The notes: a model not told the origin generated them from the sequence alone. Counted from the stretch's first letter, positions 20,025 through 36,465 are shown. The stretch: DNA of 64,000 nt from Maylandia zebra (GCF_041146795.1 NC_135168.1:37898370-37962369), one strand, 5' to 3'. Program-made: numbers and translations.

Positions 20025-20660
20025 TCGAAAGTTCCCATACACTCATGGAGGGCATGGATGTTATGTTAATTTTTATTCAGTGCTCTAGGGTAGAATGATT
20101 GTGCATCATAGATCTTTAATCACTTTAAAAAAACAAAACAAGAATTGGGTGCAGAATTGAATTCGTGTTGGATTTTCTTTAGTGTACATCTGTATACAGG
20201 CTTAAATATGAATATATACATTCCCACTAATATTTAGCTAAATGTCTCTTAACGTGTTGCACTTCAACCAGAAACTTTGGTTGCCATAAATAAGCTTGAG
20301 GCATATTTTTGGCTGGATGACCACTTTTCACGGCACAGTTGGTAGTTCATTTAAATTGATTACTTTCAAGGCAATGACTGGGCATTTAAACATAGTCCAC
20401 AATTTTTAACAAGGGTTGAGGCCGGCGTTTTGGCAAGACCATTACAAAGGTGTAATATTAGTCTGCTTTATTTATTCCAAAACCACTTGTGATGTATGCT
20501 TGGCATCATTGTCCTGTTGGAACATCCAATTAGATCTGAGTTCATACTGTCTAGCTTTGATTTAAGGTGATGAAGAAAGACACCTCATCTCTGTGGCCAG
20601 ATAGCTCAATCTTTGTCTCATCTGGCCATAAAACTTTTCTTTTTAGTAGATTTCCTCAAT
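20025..20660 (-). mobile_element. Decayed Tc1-like transposon, minus strand
   Basis: Minus-strand translation near 20525-20485 gives MFQQDNDAKHTS, the region of the second catalytic Asp of Tc1-like transposases. Plus-strand phrases such as TGGCCAGATAGCTCAATCTT (transposase LWP-type region) and AAGTTCCCATACACT (terminal inverted repeat) match known fish copies. Many indels and stops make it inactive. Confidence 0.8.
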
Positions 20661-21486
20661 TTCAGCACCACTCACCTTTCTTTAGTGGCTCATAGCTCTT
20701 CACATAATTCCATTTAAACAAGGTTTATGCAAGTTATTTTTAATTTTCTTCAACTTTTGCCTACATAATTTCATTCTTTCGAATATTCCTAAGCTGAACA
20801 CAGACACACAGTGAATTCATTCAGTTTGCATAAATAGATATGACATGCATTTAGTCTCATTCAACCAGTACAAATATATAAGCATGCAGTCAGTTCACAC
20901 GTATGCAGTCACTCAGTGACCAGAAGTAATAAATACACACTGAAACCTCGACAACTTTCATTCTGGACATTATGCAGACAGACGTCTGTAATCCCCATGA
21001 ATAAAACGATATGTAAAAGGTTTGGGAAGCGTTTGTGACTGCTTTTTCTTTTTGTCCAGAACAGGGCTACTTAAAATTTGGGAAATTGTGTTAAATTAAA
21101 GAATAATGACAGACAACCCACCCAGAATAAATTAACAAAAACAAGCAAACTTAAAATAAATCATACATCACACATTTTTATCTTCAAGTGTGTTAGATTC
21201 ATTACAACATTTCTAACAGCTGAAGATCAGGATGCATCTGCACCTTTTCTGCCTTAACAAAACCGAAATAAATGCCACACTTTTACATGATAAAATACTT
21301 TAAGTAAACACAACTGCTCCAGACCAAACTTCTTTCATGCACAACAATTTTATAAATTCATGAAATCACCGAGCCTGGTCAGAATATTTGATGCTTGGAA
21401 ACAGTCCACCTGTGTGATGACTGCTGATGAGGGTTTGTTGACATTCTGATCAGCCTGAAAAACAGAAAGGCATGTTGGTTGCTGGC

Positions 21487-24890
<3,404 letters not shown>

Positions 24891-24990
24891 TATAAACAAC
24901 GAAACCGGTCAAAACCTATCGGGACTCTCTGTGGAGAGCTCGAGGTCAACAGGAGCGAACACGTGCTGCCGCTGATCAACACGCGCAGGT
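24891..24990 (-). promoter_or_regulatory. gdf9 proximal promoter with a CACGTG E-box
   Basis: CACGTG lies at 24960-24965, 70 bp upstream of the start codon, with CAGGTG nearby at about 24984. E-boxes are bound by bHLH factors such as USF and the oocyte factor FIGLA. No TATA box is seen. Function is inferred from position only. Confidence 0.35.
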
Positions 24991-24999
24991 GTGGGCAAT

Positions 25000-27900
25000 C
25001 AGCTCCATCACTCATATTACTTTGTCATGTAAAAGAAAGCTGCTGCAGGAGCCCCTGCGGCTGGGTCGTGTGAAAAATAAGAATGAAAACTGCAGCGAGC
25101 TTGTTTTATATGTAGCATAAGTGAGAGGACTGTGTTTTGTAAAGCACCAGCTCTGATTAAACTGTGAACCTTTAACTTCTGGTATTGAAGTACGTTTCCG
25201 GTTATTGTAAAAACAAGGTCAGACTACACATTTTAACATTTAAAGCGGAAAACCGAGCCCTCTAAACAGATTTGAAACACATTTTAGCAAATTTAAATAC
25301 ATTTAATCCTAAAGTATATGGATTTTAGCAGAGCTACACTGTCTACCAGTATCTCAGAAATTATTTAAATTGTTATTTAAATTATTTACTTTTACCTGCA
25401 TATAAAATCCGAAATGGTCTCTTGCCTTTTTATATTTCTGTAAGTCTGTAAGTTTTAGATCCTATGCTGCTTAATTTTTAGTTATCCAGTAGTAAACTGG
25501 AAAAACTGGGGGCGCAGCTCTCCCAATTTTTGCTGCCAAACTTTGGAATAGCCTACCTCAAAATCTTAGGAAAGGAAAAGAAAACGTATATAAAAATATA
25601 TAAACACGCCTTGTTAGTGCTTCCACCTAATAATAAAAAATACCACTGTACAGCTATATCTGCTGCATCATTTTATTGTTTATGTATTTCTGATGGGTTT
25701 CTTGTTTGTTTAAATGCTTGTTTCAACATTTTTATTTACCTCATTTTATAACATAGATTTATTTTATATCTAATTTAGAAAAAAACTGAACTGAGTTTTC
25801 GCAGCATGGATAAGGAAGAATTTAAGCTAACAAAAACCAAACATGTTGGTATGGCAATGTTTTTATTTTGAAGAGGTCCCTCCAAACTTCCGGTGCCACT
25901 CTTATTCTTGTGTTTTAAGTTTAAGCGAAATAGGTTTTTCGCTTAAACCTAGGTAAGCAAACCTAACCTAAAGCAAAAAAATTGTCAAGAAATATATAGT
26001 TGGCTGATTATTTATTAGAAGTATCAACCGACCGTTTTATATAAGCGTATGCTGTCTGCTAGGCGTAAGCTAGCAAGTTTAAGCAGTTAAGCAGTTAAAC
26101 TTAACTGCTATTTTAAACTTAACTGCAAAGACGAACGTGTTATTAAGGGTATTCTGTATGTTTCAGGGAAATGGGATCCCAGCAGGAACCATTAGTTCCC
26201 ATTAACACGGTAAGAGATAACTCAACCTAATAATTAAACAAGTTTGAGAACAGTACAGTATTACGCTATAAAGAACATAAACAAGCCATACAAACAAAAT
26301 TTACTTTTTGCCAGCTTCCTTGTACATTTTTCCTTTATTTCTTTTTACACCATTTTATTTGGACAGCTTGAAAAGGCTGCCAACAGATTTATGTGGTGAG
26401 TTTGAAATAACCAATCTGGACCATGTCCCAGACAAATGTGTGTAGTTTTTGACAGTAACTGTTTATTTCCTCAATCAGCTCTCTGGGAAAAGCTCGTCAA
26501 ATGTGACAGTATGTTTTGTCATGTCATCACTACAGAAGTGTGGGTTTATGTTTACTGAACAGCTTCTCACCATTGGACCTGACATACTGTGCCAGATGAC
26601 TAATTTGTATTGTTATTTCCATTATCTTTGGGATCTAAACATCAACAATAGCTGATATTAGCTAACATTATGCCAGCTTATGTTAGGCTCGAGTGTCCTG
26701 AAAATCACACCTTGCCTCTGAAAAACAGTTTGGTTACATTCTCATTTTGCGTGAGAGTTTATTCACTAAGCATCAGAGTCCAACAATGTTAGATACACTG
26801 GCAGATATAGCAGTGCTTAGCAGCAGAGAAGTTCAGAATATCCTCAATATCAGTGTCATCTAACAGAAGTGAGTTTTACTGGCTCATTGACTCATTTCAG
26901 ACTCCTTTCACAAAGCCTCCTCTAGAGTAAATGTATGCACCCAGCATATTGCTAACGTAAACAGTGGACTGACAGCCTACACTTACTACAGATGAACGTC
27001 AGCCAGAGTATTTTGAGTGGACTTAGGGGTAAAAATGTAAAATGCTGCATTTTTTTTCTGGGGTGATATTATTCAAAAATGTTAAAATATAGTGTGTAGA
27101 AAAATGTTTTTGTACAGAAATGCAAAGCAGCTGGCTATTGCTGTTATAGAGCAGTCTAAATGTAATGTTTCACTCTCTCTTGGCTGCCATACACTGTAGC
27201 TAGGATTATACATTAGAATTAGGAGGGGTAAGAAATCAGAACTCAATTGACTGCAATCTACTGACATCTAGCGGTGGGATTTTACACACTGTACCTTTAA
27301 ATGTAGGGATTGCATGTTCTCTCCTAGTACTCCAGCTTCCTCCACAGTCCAATAACTTAATCCAAAAAACTGGCTATCGGTATAAACGTGATTGTGAATG
27401 ATTAACTTGCTCTAGTTGTTGATCCTGCAATAGGTAAACTGGAAAAAATAGTAGTGAAAATGTATGGATGGATAAAATTATAGGGGTGGTATGGTGGTGC
27501 AACGGTTAGCATGGTTAATTCATGGTGTCTGGTTCAAGTTCCAGCTGGGGTCTTTGTGTATGGAGTTGGTGATTTTAAATTTGTGATTAAATATTTTCAT
27601 TGGGTATATTGTTATTTTAAACGTTAGTATCACTATCAGTCCAGAATATCACAGTCTCCACTCACAAATTGTTTTGTCCTTGATTGGCACGTTGCAGCCA
27701 CTGGTTTTTATAGTGTTCCCACAGATTTCTGTTTATTGTAAAAACTGTGATCCCTAACTTTGTTCTCAAACACCACGCTTGTGGCACATCATATAATTAT
27801 GGCACCACACTACAGCTTTTTGTACTGGTGTTCTCTGGAGTGTAACTATGAACTCAAGGGACCATTTCAGAGCTTTAGTTATAACTTTGCCCCAGTTTAC

Positions 27901-29300
27901 TACAAGTACTGAAGCAAATAAAATCAGTTTATTTACAGCAAGTGCAGTTAGTATATAAAGTATATAAAAACAAAACATTTTTCTTAACATGATCTAACAT
28001 AGTTACCCTAGAAAAACTTTGATGTTTAGAAGTTTTGCTTGGATCATGGGACATAGGAAACCTTTCTGTGGGAGATTTCCTTTTTTAATCACATGACACA
28101 GTTTCTATGAGTGGAGCTGTCCTTTGTCTTTATGTAAGCAGCTTCTTTTCCTAAATAACAACACAAAGGACATTGTTCTGGCACTGCTCTGAATACGGCT
28201 TTATTGTCCAAGTGCCTTTTAGACCCAAACTTGTTTTCAGACTGGGTCAGCTAAGTAACAAATGAGGTTATTTAATCTCAAAATGATGTTTTGATGCATA
28301 GCTGGTCTTGAAAAAAGATTTATGTTTAGTCAGTCATGTCTAAACAAGGAAATATGTTTTAATAAGTTTAGGTTTAGTTATTTATGGCTCAGATAAAATA
28401 TTGCAAAGGCTTTTTCCACTTCATTGTGTTGAAGGTATTAAATTCAATGCAATTAAATGTTAATAAAGTCACTGCAATAGTTAGTGTTCCTTGCTCATTA
28501 GCTTTTGAATACAGTTTAAGCTTATGTATTTATTTAAAGATGGGGAAACTGCTTTGTTTTTATTGCAGTATGTTTTAGAGCTTTGGCTGATACTGCTTAT
28601 CCCACAGAACAGTGTCCTCCTCATACAGTACAAACTGTTGACAAAAAGTGTATAATGCAAACACTGCACTACCCCAACTAGTTTCTTTCCTGCTTTGCTT
28701 TGCTTTTATTCCACACTCTTTGCATGTACTAACACTGAGATGTTGAATATGTTAAAACCTAACTTTATTTGTTTCTTCAGCTATACTGAATGTTTCCTTT
28801 TCCTTTGACAAAGCTAACTGATTTCATGTGGATGATAAAAGTGATTGTAAATGTGATCAGCAGCCCACAAAAGCAATGAGCATACTAGAACAATGTATTA
28901 CAGGTTGATGAGTTGACAGTTACTATTTCCCAAGAAGTAGGGAGGTGCAATCTATTTTTCTATTTCCTCATACTTTGAAAAGTCAGGAATCGAGAAGTGA
29001 CCTGTAAATATTTACTACACATTAGGTAATGAAAATATGCATGACTATACACATTGTGGTGTTAATCAGTGAGAAAAATAACACATCAGTTTACATGAAA
29101 TTTAAGATAAACAATGATAATTATAAATACCATTAATAATTTAAAAAAAAACCACACTGTGCAGTGCCATACAAAATACAGTAAGTACTCCTCTGTAATT
29201 CAGTGAAAGACTGTAAGATATGTAAAGCCTTAATAAGGTGTAAAGTATAAACAGTGTTATCTCCTTCAGGTTTAATAGTTCATGTCACAGCTTGTTTTGT
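25000..29300. other. Mostly non-coding interval between gdf9 and sowaha
   Basis: I see no exon of a known gene. A possible tiny spliced reading frame at 26171-26506 is treated as a finding. SINE-like repeat copies lie at 27300-27565. AT-rich sequence covers the rest. Confidence 0.55.
27300..27565 (+). repeat. Two fragments of the teleost SINE-like repeat, tail followed by head
   Basis: 27300-27476 matches the middle and tail of the family (GCATGTTCTCTCC, CTTCCTCCACAGTCCAATAA, ending GTATGGATGGATAAA). 27483-27565 matches the head (GGGGTGGTATGGTGGTGCAA, CGGTTAGCA, GGTTCAAGTTCCAGCTGGGG). The order tail then head shows two separate insertions or a rearranged copy. Confidence 0.7.
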
Positions 29301-29308
29301 GATACTTC

Positions 29309-30682
29309 TTACCAGTCATGAGCAAACTTATTCTTTTGTTTCTTCCCATGAGGCTGAAACAGTTTACTGATTGTGTTGAAGCCTTTCGTCTGCTCTCTGT
29401 ACTTCTCTATATCTTCTGCTTTCAAATTCTGCTTCATTCCCAGAAGTGCTCTGACCTCAGCCGGAGCACCTTTGCCCAGGTAGTAAAAGGCCTTTTTGCC
29501 ATCATTGTCTCTTTCGTTTACATTGGCTCTGTATCTTTGCACAAGCAGAACCATGACCTCAGTGTGCCCATGTATGGCAGCGATGTGCAAAGGCGTGTAG
29601 CCTCCATGTGCTTTGGTGTTGACGTTTACATGGATGCCACGTTTCCTGGGGATGTCCATGAGTTTGCGTATCATTTCGCTGCTGCCGTCCTTAGCAGCCC
29701 AGTGAAGTGCTGTGAACCCTGACATGAAGTCTTTCCTCTGGGCTAAACCAGTGTCCTGCAGCAGCAAAGCATATATATGTCCCCACATCCCAGCTGCACA
29801 CTTCACCAACCACTCATGAGCCAGTCGCTCCAAAGGCACAGACTCTGAGTACTTGGCATCATCTGCTTGTCTTGTGGTCTTGTTTGGCGCCCTCACCTCT
29901 GGTAAAACTCGTGGGTGTGTGTCATCTGTGTGTGTGACCATCTTACTTTGGATTTCTCTGGATATACCCTTGCAAGCGGAAAAGTTTGCGTTTGAAGTTG
30001 GTGCTGGTCGTGTAGAAACTTTTGCACTCGAATTAATTGGTTTGTCTAAAGTTATCTGCTGATGCACTCGGGAGTGTGATCCGTCCAGTGCTGCTGCTGC
30101 ACAGTCTCTCCCTGGAGATTTCACAGCTATGACAGCGAACACAGCTCCAGATTTCCCCGCTCTGCTCGCCTGATCTCCGGAGATATTCAGGATCTTAACA
30201 GTGGTCGTATCCTCGATACTCACGTTTCCAGATAACACATTCTTTTTCTGCATTTCCCACAGGGACATGTGTTTTACATCGGTGTTAGAACTGGGGTTAA
30301 AGTTTGAGGCGTCGCCTACATTATTGTTTTCTATATCTGAGTCAGTCCTGGCTGGCTCGGCTCGGTCTGGAGATGTGCAGGAAAAACTCGTGTTTTGGCT
30401 GGAGAAGCTCTCATCCATCTGCAGTTTCTGCGACACATCCTGTGCCGCCTCTTTAATAAAGTCCTGGTACCTTTTCTTCACCACCACAAACTTCACCTCG
30501 TCGATCTGTTTGACCACAGCGATGCTGTTCACCAGCTTCTTGAAAAGCTCTCTATTGTGCTGCTTTTCCGCGGGATCGCTGCAGTTGATGCGGAGTCTGA
30601 AATAGTTTAGCAGTTCCGAGTTCTTTACTTTGCCTCCGTGCTCTAGTAAAAAGGACAAAATGGACTCTTGGGTCAGATCCAT
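29309..30682 (-). CDS. sowaha: Sosondowah ankyrin repeat domain protein A (SOWAHA), intronless, 457 aa
   Basis: This is an ankyrin-repeat protein of unknown function. The start chosen is ATG 30680-30682 (MDLTQESILSFLLEHGGKVK) because it begins the conserved N-terminal SOWAH domain (NSELLNYFRLRI, ELFKKLVNSIAVVKQ, KFVVVKKRYQDF). The frame is open 47 codons further up to another ATG at 30821-30823, but that stretch looks like 5' UTR. The middle is Ser/Thr-rich and probably disordered. Two ankyrin repeats lie near the C-terminus (GFTALHWAAKDGSSEMIRKL and GYTPLHIAAIHGHTEVMVLL). Stop TAA is 29309-29311. The single coding exon fits mammalian SOWAHA. It lies head to head with septin8 about 1.2 kb away, as expected from the vertebrate neighbourhood. 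Confidence 0.92.
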   Translation of the reverse strand: MDLTQESILSFLLEHGGKVKNSELLNYFRLRINCSDPAEKQHNRELFKKLVNSIAVVKQIDEVKFVVVKKRYQDFIKEAAQDVSQKLQMDESFSSQNTSFSCTSPDRAEPARTDSDIENNNVGDASNFNPSSNTDVKHMSLWEMQKKNVLSGNVSIEDTTTVKILNISGDQASRAGKSGAVFAVIAVKSPGRDCAAAALDGSHSRVHQQITLDKPINSSAKVSTRPAPTSNANFSACKGISREIQSKMVTHTDDTHPRVLPEVRAPNKTTRQADDAKYSESVPLERLAHEWLVKCAAGMWGHIYALLLQDTGLAQRKDFMSGFTALHWAAKDGSSEMIRKLMDIPRKRGIHVNVNTKAHGGYTPLHIAAIHGHTEVMVLLVQRYRANVNERDNDGKKAFYYLGKGAPAEVRALLGMKQNLKAEDIEKYREQTKGFNTISKLFQPHGKKQKNKFAHDW

Positions 30683-31881
30683 GTTGTCCCGGCGGCGCAA
30701 AAATATGAAAAGATATAGCGGATGGTTTAAGTAGAGCCCAAAGGATAATCCCGCACTGCCTGCTCCCCTCTCTGCTGTCCTGCACCAACCTGCTGCTTCC
30801 GGCGCCTCTCCAAATAAATCCACCCGTATGTTATTGCGGCCCTCCCAGTTAAAAGGACTGTGTGCAGGGCTGACCCTCCCGTGATCAGTGGATTCATATA
30901 AAAGCTTAAATCTTCTGTATTTTTTTCTTTATCAGCGTAGTATTTATTTACGGAGTACACGAGTTTAGCTTAATTTAAGATGTGTGTGTATGTATATGTG
31001 TGTGTGTATATTATACGGGGTTACACTTACATACCACAGATATATTAAATTTCTCGAATATTTCATCATTGAGGGCTTATAAATTAAATTACATTGAAAA
31101 ACGAAATTAATAAATACACGAGAACTGGAAATAAACATCTTAAAAGCTGTCTGCATGTTGTAGCTGGTCACGGACGCCTATTTAAAATATTTTGCATTTT
31201 TTACACGGTTAGTCTTTCCTTTAATTATATATTTTCTCTGCAAAATTACATTTTCAACCATGGTTATCAAATAAATATTTAAGTAGCATTAAATAGAAAA
31301 AGTAACGTGAACAGGTATTAAATGCATACATTTTTCCACGGTCCTACTGTGTCGTTCATTTTCTTTATAGGCTCTGTACTCTGCTGTAACCCCACTGAAA
31401 TTTCATAATCGTATATAAAAACACTTTCTGGGCCAGATATTACTGTTTAGTGTCACTTTGTGTAAATATATAAACCTTGACAATTACGTACTACAGGTTT
31501 TCAAGTCAGAAAACTGGATGAATATTGGAAAGCGGCAGAAAAAACTCCCTCTAATAAATAAATTGTACAATTTTCATTTCCATTGAAAATAATTACAAAT
31601 CATAGTTAAAAAGTGCTCCCATTGTGAACCAGGTTTTCCGTGGCAGTCGTTGCAAACCCAGTCAAAGCAGTTATTATCGTAATTTCGCGTAAAATCTCAT
31701 CAAAAGCAACTATCTCGGTGTAGTTTAGTATATTTCGAGCTGGTGTAATATCATCCTCCAGCACCGAGGGGGTGTTGCCTTCAAGTAGCCATATTGAGAG
31801 CAGTGTGAGTCTGTGTGTGATGTGGATGGAGTGCAGGTCGCGCTGAACACTCATAATTCCTGCACACAGCCACTTGTGACG

Positions 31882-34800
31882 ATGGCGACCAGCGAGGTGG
31901 ATGCTTTTGCGGTAAGTACGACGGTGGGCTGTCTGCCGGCCTGCAGCGGTGACGAGCGGTTTTTAGAAGAGCAGCATTGAGCTAGCAAACGGTTTCTTAC
32001 ATTCGGGTGTAAATAAGAGCAACGTGATGTGTGCGGGGATTGCAGCAGGAGGGCTGCGGTGATGAGGAAAGCTCGTTATGTGTAATGAATCGCGATGAAG
32101 ATGGTTGATTCAGCGGAGAAATGCTTCGTCGCTCCGTTTTGAGGAGCTGGTCCTCGGAGACGTGCGGAAAGCGCGCACTTCAGCATCCAGGCGCGCTGTC
32201 TTGGACGAAACAGCACGGAGCCCTGCTGTGTGTCAGTACTTTCCTGTTCACCGTGTCAGCACCTCTGACAGGTGTGCACTGGTGCTGAATTAACAGCACG
32301 AAATTAGCATGTGGTTGAAGACCAGGCCAGCAATGACTGAGAGACTGAGTTAAGAGGATAAACATAAGTAGTAGTAAGTGGTAGCTACCAGCTCCTCAAC
32401 CGTCAGCATCATATTGCTCAGCAAAAACATGTCAGCATGTTTCAGCCAAACATGTAATTCAGGGTAATGACATGCGTTAATTAAATCCTATCATGGCTCA
32501 CCTCACATACCTGGAATTTAGTTTCCTGTCTATGTTGTAAAGGATGGAAGAGTTCAAGTTAATGTAGTGTTTGTGGAGGGGAGCTTGGGGGGTACCAGGG
32601 CAGCCAGCAGCTTGGATATCCTCCCATCCTGTGAAATAACATCCACATAAAGAGCTCTTTGTGTGGGTGTGTGTGTGTGAGAGAGAGATGTGAGGGAGAA
32701 GCAGAGGATTGTTGTGTTGAAACACATCCTGGTGCTCATGTTGAGCCTTTTTGCAAGATGCCAGGCTCCCAGGGTGAATCTGGTATTGGAGGAACAGTCT
32801 CTCACTGCCAACTTACCAGGCTGTAGCATCATTCATCCTACTGCGTATAGTTTGGGCTACTATATACAAACTCGCAATACCCAAAGCTCAAGCTGGGAAT
32901 TCTGAGTGAGTTTATCAGCTTGAGTCTCTGGCTACATATACTAGGTTCACTGATATGATTGTCAGTAAGTTACTTATAAGCGCCAGTTTTAAAAATAATT
33001 CATCAAACAAATATTTGTTGATGATTTAAATGTTCAATAATAATAATAATATCTTTATTTTTGTACCTGAGGGCTGAGGGAAGCTGTACCAAAGTTTAGC
33101 TGCTATAACGTCTAAAGTATGCTGCAAAACAGTCCCAGGGAGTTTGGTATATACAGAGCAGCTTGTGTATGTCGTTTTTTGTGTATAATTAATTCATTTT
33201 TACTATGAATACTGAATTACACTTGAAGCCAATGAAATCATGAAAAAACACTCTAATCTACTCCATTTCATAACACACGAAGCATATGATACATTTAACG
33301 TGACATCAGTGCTAACTGGAATTTGGTTCACTATTTGGATAGTTCCTTTTTATAGATGGGACTGTTCAGTGTGTTAATTGGAAGAGGGAGAGAGAGAGAT
33401 GACCTCATTTGCAAAAGATGCTTTTAAGCCTAAGAGCAGAGTGTGTGTGGATGGGATGTGACAGATGGACCTTTTAAGCTCACCATTCCAGTCACTGTTT
33501 TATTTTGTTGGATATTTACTAGCATAGGATGAATATGGTTTTGTTTTCATTGTAATTTCTCAGAATGAAGAGAAGCGAACTCTGGAGCTCAGTGGCCATG
33601 TGGGGTTTGACAGCCTTCCAGATCAGCTGGTCAGCAAAGCATCTGCACAGGGATTCTGCTTCAACATCCTCTGTGTGGGTATGTCTGAACCCAGGAGGAG
33701 CTTCAAACTTAGTCCTGTAACCATAACAAGAGTTCATTTGAAATTCACATGCACTCATTCTGCTTCATCTGTAATTTTCGCTCCTTGTTTTTCTGTCTGT
33801 TTTTAAGGTGAGACCGGGATCGGCAAGTCCACATTGATGAACACTCTTTTCAATACAACATTTGAAAATGAGGAAGCCAGCCACTATGGGCAAATGGTGG
33901 AGCTGCGCCCACACACGTATGAACTGCGGGAGAGCAATGTCAACCTCAAGCTGACTGTTGTACACACTGTAGGGTTTGGAGACCAGATCAACAAAGAACA
34001 GAGGTACAGGTTGCTGATGGATGTGATGATGGACTTTTAGTTAAAATGACTTTTATTTTATTTTTTAAAGAGGAAGAAACAGTTTAGAAATCAAAGAAAA
34101 CCTTTGAAAATTCACAGAGGTTACACTATAAACCTGATAGATCAGTGCCAACCCTGAATCACTTTGCCATTTTTCTCTTATGCTGAAACAATTTCCGATT
34201 GTAAAATCGAGAGCCAGCTCTGCCCCGCTGCTGGCATTTTAATTGGAGTGGAAGAAAGGGAACCCGGGAGTGAGTGATAGAGCAAATGTGGTTTCAATTG
34301 CTGTTTGAGTGCTCCATCAGCAGGAAGTGTACGCATCTAACATGCTTGGCTGTGTACAGAGTTTTTACCATGGTTACCGATATGTCTGTTGAACAACATG
34401 AAGTTGAATGTTCATGCATGTAATGTTTGTTTTTTTTACTGCAGCTACAAACCCATTCTTGAGTATATCGATGCCCAGTTTGCGAAGTTTCTTGAAGAGG
34501 AGCTAAAAATAAAGCGCTCCCTGTTTAACTACCACGACACGAGGATCCACATCTGCCTGTATTTCATCGCCCCCAACGGACATTCTCTGAAGTCCCTCGA
34601 TCTCGTCACGATGAAGAAACTGGACAGCAAGGTGAAAGGAGATCCAAGCTATGTGTATTTCAGCAGTTATTACTCAGTCCATGACTTATCTTCTGGTTAT
34701 CTTCAGGTGAACATCATCCCCGTGATTGCGAAGGCAGACACTGTGTCCAGGAATGAGCTAGAAAAGTTGAAGATCAAGGTTATGAGTGAGCTGGTCAGCA

Positions 34801-36465
34801 ATGGAGTCCAGATATATCAGTTTCCCACAGAGGATGAGGCTGTTGCAGAGATCAACTCCTCTATGAATGTGAGTCCTAAAAACAGATAAACATAAAAACA
34901 TGTGCACCGTGGATTTGGTACCTAATGCTTTTTTAATGCTTAGTTGTAGTCATCGGTTAATCTGCATACTTGCTCTCTCTTTTTTAAGCTAACTAATATT
35001 ATGCTGATAATCACATGTAATGATAATCAACTTTGTCATGCCATTTGAAAATAGATGTTCATTGGTGAGGAAACAGTATTTTTAGAAACATTATATAATG
35101 CATAATGGCATATTAGGATCCTGGATATGACGCAGCATTATTAATAGCTCCATATTCTAACATTATCAGTACTCTTTGTCACAGACTCTTCTGCCGTTTG
35201 CTGTGGTTGGAAGCGTAGACGACGTGAAAGTAGGAAATAAGATGGTGAAAGGAAGGCTGTACCCTTGGGGATCTGTGGAGGGTGAGTCTGCTGAAATGGT
35301 TTGGCAGTCATCATGAGGGAGCTGTTTAGTCAGATGCCTGCTGCTCAAATCCAGTTTTTTTTATTTATTTATTTATTTTAGGTATAAACATGATGGATTT
35401 TATGAGCAATTAAAAGACCAGTTTTTCTTTTCAGTGGAAAACGAAAAGCATTGTGATTTTGTGAAGCTGAGGGAGATGGTGCTGCGTGTGAACATGGAGG
35501 ATCTCCGGGAGCAAACGCACGCTCGTCACTATGAGCTGTACCGTCGCTGCAAGCTGGAAGAGATGGGCTTCAAGGACACAGGCACTGACAGCCAGTCGTT
35601 CAGGTGAAATTAGGGAAAGCAGTGATGCAAATGCATCTGGGCAATTTACTTTATCAAAAAAAAAACCCAAAACAAAACTCTAGCTTTCTTATGAGGTTAA
35701 AAATGTGCAAATAACTTGGATTATTCATAAACAGCACATTAAAGTCAACGTTTTAAGGAGATTTAGATAAAGAATGTGACTTGAAAACTATTAATCCCTC
35801 TGTATCACAGTTAAAATGTTTTATAATTTGGTGTGTTTTGTTTTCTAATTTTGAATGTTGAGTTAAAATATTGCTTGTTTATTATTATTTTTTACTATTG
35901 CAGAGCATTTTTCTGGATGAGTTCTGCTAGCTGTAGTTAACATTACAGCGTTTGCTCTACAGATTTTATGGCTCAACGAAGTGTGAAGTTATAGGGCAGT
36001 AAAGTGAGCATATTATTGACTTTACCCTGATCTTCAGCCTGCAGCAGACGTACGAAGCCAAGAGGAAGGAATTTATTGTGGAGCTGCAGCGCAAAGAAGA
36101 AGAAATGAGACAGATGTTTGTCAACAAAGTGAAGGAGACAGAAGCTGAGCTGAAAGAGAAAGAAAAAGAGGTGAGGATTAACAAAGTCATAAAAGAACTC
36201 CTGTGTGATCATATCTCATATTTGGCTTGTATGACATTGCTCTGTGTATATATATTATCATCACCTGTAGCTTCATGAGAGGTTTGAGCAGCTCAAGCGG
36301 ATGCACCAAGAAGAAAAGAAGAATCTGGAGGAGAAAAGACGAGAGCTGGAGGAGGAGATGAATGCCTTCAATAGGAGGAAGGTTGCAGCAGAGACACTGA
36401 TGGGACAGGCACTCCAAGGTTGCTCACAGCAGCCATTCAAAAAGGACAAAGACAAGAAGAAGTAA
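31882..36465 (+). CDS. septin8: Septin 8 (SEPT6-group septin), nine coding exons, 427 aa in the shortest reading
   Basis: Septins are GTP-binding proteins that polymerise into filaments and rings at membranes. Exons: 31882-31911, 33564-33678, 33808-34003, 34445-34631, 34707-34868, 35185-35281, 35435-35603, 36038-36170, 36271-36465; phases join throughout. The protein starts [10 protein letters not shown], then [16 protein letters not shown]1 is [10 protein letters not shown]4 is AKAD, the septin unique element includes [17 protein letters not shown], and a coiled coil runs from [20 protein letters not shown] to DKDKKK. The G3 position reads HTVG rather than DxVG (His codon 33963-33965). SEPT6, SEPT8 and SEPT11 are very close in sequence. 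The SEPT8 call rests on overall match plus adjacency to sowaha. TAA at 36463-36465 overlaps a GTAAGT donor, so longer spliced forms are likely. Confidence 0.9.

Noticed and set aside
27500-27560. tRNA-like phrase GGTTCAAGTTCCAGC
   Set aside because: It belongs to the head of the SINE-like repeat. No complete cloverleaf with an acceptor stem was seen.
34389-34889. Continuous 166-aa reading frame in septin8
   Set aside because: It is two exons joined by the stop-free 75-bp intron, with intron sequence at the start. The spliced reading matches septins without the extra residues.
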